A stretch of 64,000 nucleotides of DNA from Multifurca ochricompacta (taxonomy: Eukaryota; Basidiomycota; Agaricomycetes; Russulales; Russulaceae): the NCBI GenBank assembly GCA_022496185.1, contig WTXG01000124.1:1-64000 (forward strand). The letters are read 5' to 3'. The notes under the pieces were generated by a model that did not search any database, had not been told where the DNA came from, and worked only from the letters and a program-made list of their open reading frames with translations. Of this stretch, positions 59,538 through 64,000 are shown piece by piece (the stretch's first letter is position 1; the number at the start of each line of letters is the position of its first letter). The translations under genes were made by a program, and so were the position numbers.

Positions 59538-60049
59538 GAGTGCTCAAGATTATCTTTTGCTTTGATTGCTAATTCCTGAGCGATGTTCAATCTTCTAATG
59601 TGTGCTCCTGGTACGCTGAGTTGGATCGATTGCATCAAACGCCCTTGTGTCCAGTCTATGAGCGGGTTACTAGCAGCGAACCAGGGATAGCCTAAGATCA
59701 TTTGGTCTGTTCCGATCGACGCAACGTAGAATCGGTGTCGCTTAGATTGGTTGTCGGTAGTTATATCGAGATCCACATATTGATCAATGTTCGGGGTGGC
59801 ATTAGGGGTTCCATCAGCATTTCGTAATTTCTTGGGGATCGTGAGTCGTTTGGTCGGGAGTCGGTATTTGATGACTGTTCTGTGATTGATAAAATTCTCT
59901 GTTGCACCGCTATCAACAAGTGCCTCTATGCTGGCCTTCTCTTTCACACCATGGAGAGGGATAACCACATTCATTGCCCGGATAGGTGAGATGAATACAT
60001 GATGTGAAACTATCGCTCGAATGAATGCCGCGCCATTCAAGCGATACAA
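59429..60049 (-). CDS. Gypsy-2 aspartic protease region
   Basis: A retropepsin-like domain with the active-site motif [12 protein letters not shown] at about residues 43-54 and the flap and second conserved strand (ILGYPWF) near residue 120. It links CCHC knuckle and reverse transcriptase; the frame shifts at both sides. Confidence 0.85.
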   Translation of the reverse strand: MYRLNGAAFIRAIVSHHVFISPIRAMNVVIPLHGVKEKASIEALVDSGATENFINHRTVIKYRLPTKRLTIPKKLRNADGTPNATPNIDQYVDLDITTDNQSKRHRFYVASIGTDQMILGYPWFAASNPLIDWTQGRLMQSIQLSVPGAHIRRLNIAQELAIKAKDNLEHSWDRIVRRSTIDIRKCSAIRKHNGSLRPDLGITGLN

Positions 60050-60184
60050 AAATCCTCGTCATTTTTAAATTGACCCTGCAGTTCGAGGGTTGGTCGTTGG
60101 TCATGGATTTCAGGGAAGCGGCGATTGCTGCGATATTCACTGTCGGCTTCGAGACGTTTGATCCGGTGGGTACCGTCGCAGTCG

Positions 60185-61122
60185 TCAGAGTGACGTTCGT
60201 GATAGTGGCGGTCCGAGCCGAACGGTCGTAGTCTGCCGTGGGGTTTTATTTGGGCAATCTCTAATGAGATGTCCTTGGCGTCCACACTCAAAGCATCGAC
60301 CCTCTCTTCTATAACGTTCTTTGTCCTCCATGGTAGCCACCTTTCTGTTTGTCCCGATGTCCATGGCATTCAGAGCACATCGTTGAGGGAGCATGAACTT
60401 TACTCCTTGATTACTGTTTCGACTAGTGTTTGTTGTTTTGTTCCCAAAAGGCTCTGGATGAAGACCCAGTTCGCGTGGTATCTTCGAGCTGAATCCGCTA
60501 TTTCGTCGAACGTCCAGGGGTTGCCCTGGGTAATCATAGTCTGCACGAGTCTCCGTGGTAATCCTTTCTGGAAACCCCGCCGTGTTGCCGGGTCATCCAG
60601 GTGCAGTCCAGCCCGAGCTGCGAGATTTCGGAAATCAGCGATATAATCGTCGATGTTTCCATTTGTCATCTGGAGTTTCTCTAACTCTTCTAGTGCTTTT
60701 TGCTCGGCGGTTTCATCGGCAAACGCTGCCTGAAACGCTTGTCGGAATTTCTTCCACGGGTGCGGCTCTTGAATTCGGGCATGGGCTACATTGGCTAGCC
60801 ACCTCGCCTGCTCTGTCACCCATTGGTTAATCTTTGGTCCTCTCATTAGGGCCAACACATAGGACACTCTAGACATCTTGTTTCTCATGATTTTCGCTTG
60901 GCTATTCAGGAAGGTGTGGAGCTCTACTTGAGCCCACCAACGTTCTGCCTCTCCTCGGTTTCCGTCAAAGAATGGGGGCGGTACCCCTTCTGTTCGCCCT
61001 CCAGTCGTCTCATCTTTGGGTGTCATGGTTACTAGTAAGTCGGTGTGTTCTCTTTCTGGGTCTTCTGGGTTAGCTGATTGCTGTTGTTGTCTAGGTTGGA
61101 GTTCATGAAATGTGATCGACAT
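60185..61122 (-). CDS. Gypsy-2 Gag with CCHC zinc knuckle
   Basis: Main frame 61122-60400, 240 residues: a retrotransposon Gag domain (PPFFDGNRGEAERWWAQV, YVLALMRGPKINQWV, FRQAFQAAFADETAEQKAL, LQMTNGNIDDYIADFRNLA). A stop at 60400 and the adjacent frame 60394-60185 separate it from a classic knuckle, CFECGRQGHLIRDCP. This family packages the element RNA in virus-like particles. Confidence 0.88.
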
Positions 61123-61991
61123 TGGGTCCAGGTTCGCCCCTGCTGGTAGTGCGTCGAATACGGTTGGAGGATATGTTCGGTCAGTGGAGTTCTGGGGAAA
61201 TCAGGTGCATTGAATCTGGTTTCGTTTGGGGCTTATTCTAATAGCCTTGATCTGTCCTAGGTGTTTAGGACGAACGTGGTACCAAGTCTCTTGGTAAAGG
61301 TCGACTGCGAGCCGGGTATGTCGGTAGGGGATCCAATGTCCCTTAAAAGGTACGTTTTCTTCTCGTGACTCCAACCAGCGTGCGTTTCTCTTTCAGCTCC
61401 AGGTCGGTGTCATTGGTAAATCGGACAGGAAGGGTGAATGGGAAGGAGGTCATCACGGTCGCAAGGATTGTTTCGATGGATGTCAAATGAAGATGCCTGG
61501 AGCAGTCCTGCTTCCAGTCAGGGTTCAGTGGTTCAGTGTCGTGTGGGGTGATATCGGTGGGGAGTCGCTTGCAAGAAGGGCAAGGCGGTTTCGGTTCTCA
61601 GGTAAGACACATTCAATTTCTGAGGTTACTGATCTGTCTTCTAGGTTTCGATCCGGAGATTGGTATTCGAGGGACACGTCGTTTGTCGAAGAGTGCTGCG
61701 GAGTGGGATGTTGTCATTCGGGAATTCGGGGAAGGGGGAGGAGTCGTCCAAAGGCGTCCAAGGTTCCCTTGTGGAATAAGACGTCTTCGTTCAGGGTTCA
61801 GGCAAGAGGACGCGGGTCTGGGTGAGTCTCCTTTCTTCTTAAGTTCTGGGGCCGGCGATTAGGATCGCTGGCGTCTGGGTGTTGGGGATCAAGTCCGGGG
61901 GGGTGTCTGGTGTCGGGGCGAGGGACGCGTCGTCGTCACCTCGCGCGTTCAGTAAGTTCTTTTCTTTCTAAGTTCTGTAAGTCTGTTCTAA
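61123..61991 (-). other. Gypsy-2 untranslated leader
   Basis: About 870 bases between the upstream LTR (61992-62730) and the Gag start; no conserved coding sequence on the element strand. The primer site should be at 61978-61991 on the minus strand (TTAGAACAGACTTA), which I cannot match to a tRNA end with confidence. Confidence 0.45.
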
Positions 61992-62730
61992 TGTCACAGC
62001 CAGGTCTCTGCTGTGTCTAGGATCGTTCAAGTCAAGCCCCTTCAAGATATGGAGTGCCTGCAAGGTCAAGACTTCAAGGACAAGTGGTTCAAGGGGTCAG
62101 GGTGAACCACAGGGCCGGGATCGAGGATCAAGGTCAAGGCTATCAAGAGCAAGTCAATTCAAGGTGTCAAAGCAAACCACAGAGGGCCACAGTTAGGGTT
62201 CAAGGCCCACACAAGATAAGAAGGGCACGCGTGCAAGAAGCAAGTCGAAGCAGTGGCAATAGGCCCTGCTGGAGGTTCTGGGGTGAAGGCTTCCTAAGTT
62301 GCAGCTTAGGAAGTTCAAGGGGATTCTGGTGAAGAACAGTAGACCTGTATTAGATACAAGAGAACAGACTTAAAGTCTGTCTCTCCAGTATGTACTGCTT
62401 AAATACAAGTACTCTAGTGTCTTTGTAAGTAAAGTAGAAGTTTCAATATAGTAATGTGAATGTCCATGTGAATCTCCAGTGGAGATTGAGACAGGAAATG
62501 TAAGTGGTGTTGCACCCACTCCAAAAGTAAATGAGTACCAGTCCAAGTCAGTCTAAGTCCGAAAATCAGATCAGATAAGAAAAGATCATCAACTCCAGTC
62601 ACATGACTCGGAGTGAGAAGTCCAAACGTTGAGATGAAAGTCGAACGCGCGCGGGTCGAAAAACCGTCACAAAAGTCACACGCTCGTCACACGCGCGTCA
62701 CAATCCATTACATTGACAAAAAGCGTCACA
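61992..62730 (-). repeat. Gypsy-2 LTR, 5' LTR of the minus-strand element
   Basis: 739 bases, nearly identical to 55576-56317. The differences I can see are three one-base length changes in short T, T and A runs and one A/G substitution. Confidence 0.92.
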
Positions 62731-63980
62731 TATCTTATCCTAAGACAGCTCCCTTATGCCCGGGATGCGCACAAGGCAAGATGCCTTCGCAATCTTATCT
62801 CCCGTCTGAAACACGTGCCTCAAAGCCATTTGAGCGCATTCATTCAGATCTGAAGATCTTCCTGGTAGAATCTTATCATAAATACAAATATTTTATCAGC
62901 TTTATTGATGATTATATGTCATTCGCATGGATTGTCTGTTTGCGCACTAAGTCTGCTGCAATAAATGCTTTGCGACAATTCCTTGCCATGATCAAAAATC
63001 AACATAACACCACCATTAAAGAGTGGATGTCTGATGCTGGTGGCGAATACAAGTCTGATGTATTTATGAATGTACTAAAAGATGAAGGGATAAAAATCCT
63101 ACAGAGCGTGCCTTATACTCCCCAACAAAACGGCCGCGCGGAGCGCTTCATGTGCACTTGTATGGATAAAGCACAATTGATGCGCATTGAGTCATGTCTT
63201 CCAGACTCTTGGTGGGAATTTGCTGTATTGCATGCGGTGCATCTCTACAATAGGACTCCTGTACGTCGCCTGAAATGGCAGACACCTTATGAAAAACTAC
63301 ATGGAGAGGCACCAGAGATATCTCATTTGTGTGTCTTTGGATGTGGTGCGTATGTCTACATTCCTGAAGAACATCGCAGCAATAAACTAGCACCTAAGTC
63401 AGAACTTATGGTGTACATTGGGCAGGCAGATGGCATTAAAGGCCATCTGTTCATGAGGCTTAGCAATAATCAATTATACACGCAAGCTACAGCCCTCTTT
63501 GATGAGAATCTCTTCCCTAAGTGTGATTCCACCAGACGGCGTGGAGTTACAAAACTGAATGAGCCTCTACATACTGAAGGGCCGGATACACAGCCCATTC
63601 CTTTAGTGGATGATGATGATTTCCTACCATCTCGCCTTCCACCTTCCAAACAAATAGAAGGACCTCAGGTTCTTGACGAAGAACCTCGCGCTTCACAGCC
63701 AGAGGTACCCTTGCCTTCTCCTGTGCCAGAACAACAACCAGTGCCTTTGCGGCGCTCTACACGGGAAAGGAAAGTTGCACTTCGCCCTGGGAATGTCTAT
63801 GGGGATAACAGGCACCCCGTCGATCAGATTACAGACATAAGGGGGAGTGATGATGAAGTTGAGGATCTAGTAGATCTCGTATCTCAACTAGCCCAGGAAG
63901 GGGGAGGAGAATTTGTGAATTATCTGCTCGCCAAAGCAGTTCCACATGATTCACAGCCACTAGACATGTCCAATATATGA
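62731..63980 (+). CDS. Copia-2 integrase, continuing past the gypsy-2 insertion
   Basis: The frame opens within gypsy-2, but copia-2 coding begins after the target duplication with YPKTAPLCPGCAQGKM, completing the integrase zinc region. The DDE core follows: RIHSDLKIFLVESYH, EWMSDAGGEYKSDV and the glutamate in NGRAERFMCTCMDKAQ, then the C-terminal domain (VFGCGAYVYIPEEH) and an acidic linker typical of copia between integrase and reverse transcriptase (RRSTRERKVALRPGNVYG). A TGA at 63978-63980 ends the frame; reverse transcriptase is expected downstream. Confidence 0.88.
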
Positions 63981-64000
63981 GAGTGGACATATAGAGATAT

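Larger units (their letters stand above)
55576..62730 (-). mobile_element. Gypsy-2: young Ty3/gypsy chromovirus inserted in copia-2
   Basis: 7,155 bases flanked by a perfect 5-base duplication TATCT (55571-55575 and 62731-62735). LTRs at 55576-56317 and 61992-62730 differ by about three one-base homopolymer indels and one substitution. Genes run on the minus strand in the order Gag, protease, reverse transcriptase, RNase H, integrase and chromodomain. A purine tract (ACGGGGGTGA on the minus strand) abuts the downstream LTR. Confidence 0.95.
52885..64000 (+). mobile_element. Copia-2: Ty1/copia element, split by gypsy-2 and running off the window
   Basis: Left LTR 52885-53231, primer site, structured leader, Gag-protease (53581-55566) and, beyond the 7.2-kb gypsy-2 insertion, integrase (62731-63980). 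Reverse transcriptase, RNase H and the right LTR must lie past the window end. It is inserted within the right LTR of copia-1. Confidence 0.9.

Noticed and set aside
62613..62730. Start of the copia-2 integrase frame within the gypsy-2 LTR
   Set aside because: These codons are gypsy-2 LTR sequence that happens to be open; copia-2 coding resumes only at 62731 after the LTR end.

Overview
The window is nuclear DNA from a basidiomycete fungus, almost certainly an Agaricomycete. Genes are broken by many short introns of about 50-65 nt with GT(R)NGT donors, CTNA-type branch points and YAG acceptors. The protein families present are typical of mushroom-forming fungi: an F-box protein of the expanded agaricomycete type, an expanded alpha-kinase, a BRE4/FUSC-type membrane protein, an HMG-box regulator and a fungal integrase-core gene family. 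No ribosomal RNA, confident tRNA, CRISPR array or bacterial-type operon was seen.

The window has two halves. From 1 to about 24 kb it is gene-dense and carries conserved single-copy-type genes: an Rtt107/Brc1-like multi-BRCT genome-stability protein (minus), an HMG-box transcription factor (plus), a peroxisomal 2,4-dienoyl-CoA reductase (plus), LSM6 (minus), a 19-exon BRE4-like membrane protein sharing a short divergent promoter region with LSM6 (plus), a macro-domain-like protein (plus) and a large F-box protein (minus) that converges on it. They do not form a pathway. I built the exon models by hand from splice signals and family similarity, and the reading phases close exactly once six single-base indels are allowed for in four of the seven genes.

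From about 24 kb to the end the window is a transposon island. In order it holds: a solo LTR fragment; a decayed Ty3/gypsy chromovirus (25.6-32.0 kb); an integrase-core pseudogene; an apparently intact alpha-kinase gene with a hAT-like MITE sitting inside one intron; a subtilase pseudogene broken by a second copy of that MITE; two large non-autonomous hAT-like elements (40.8-43.1 and 44.2-46.5 kb), the second with a MITE inside it and a third hAT-like element inside the MITE; a nearly intact Ty1/copia element (46.6-52.9 kb) whose right LTR is cut by a second copia element (from 52.9 kb), which is itself cut by a very young gypsy chromovirus (55.6-62.7 kb, minus strand, 5-bp target duplication). 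The second copia element runs off the window end.

The most noteworthy observations are: the intron-resident MITE with perfect 8-bp target duplication and preserved splice sites; the three-layer hAT nest; the three-layer LTR nest with a testable prediction just past the window; six bulged hairpin repeats in the leader of the second copia element; an internal copy of the polypurine tract in the first gypsy element; and a window-wide pattern of single-base indels, mostly in short homopolymers, that looks more like assembly error than gene decay.
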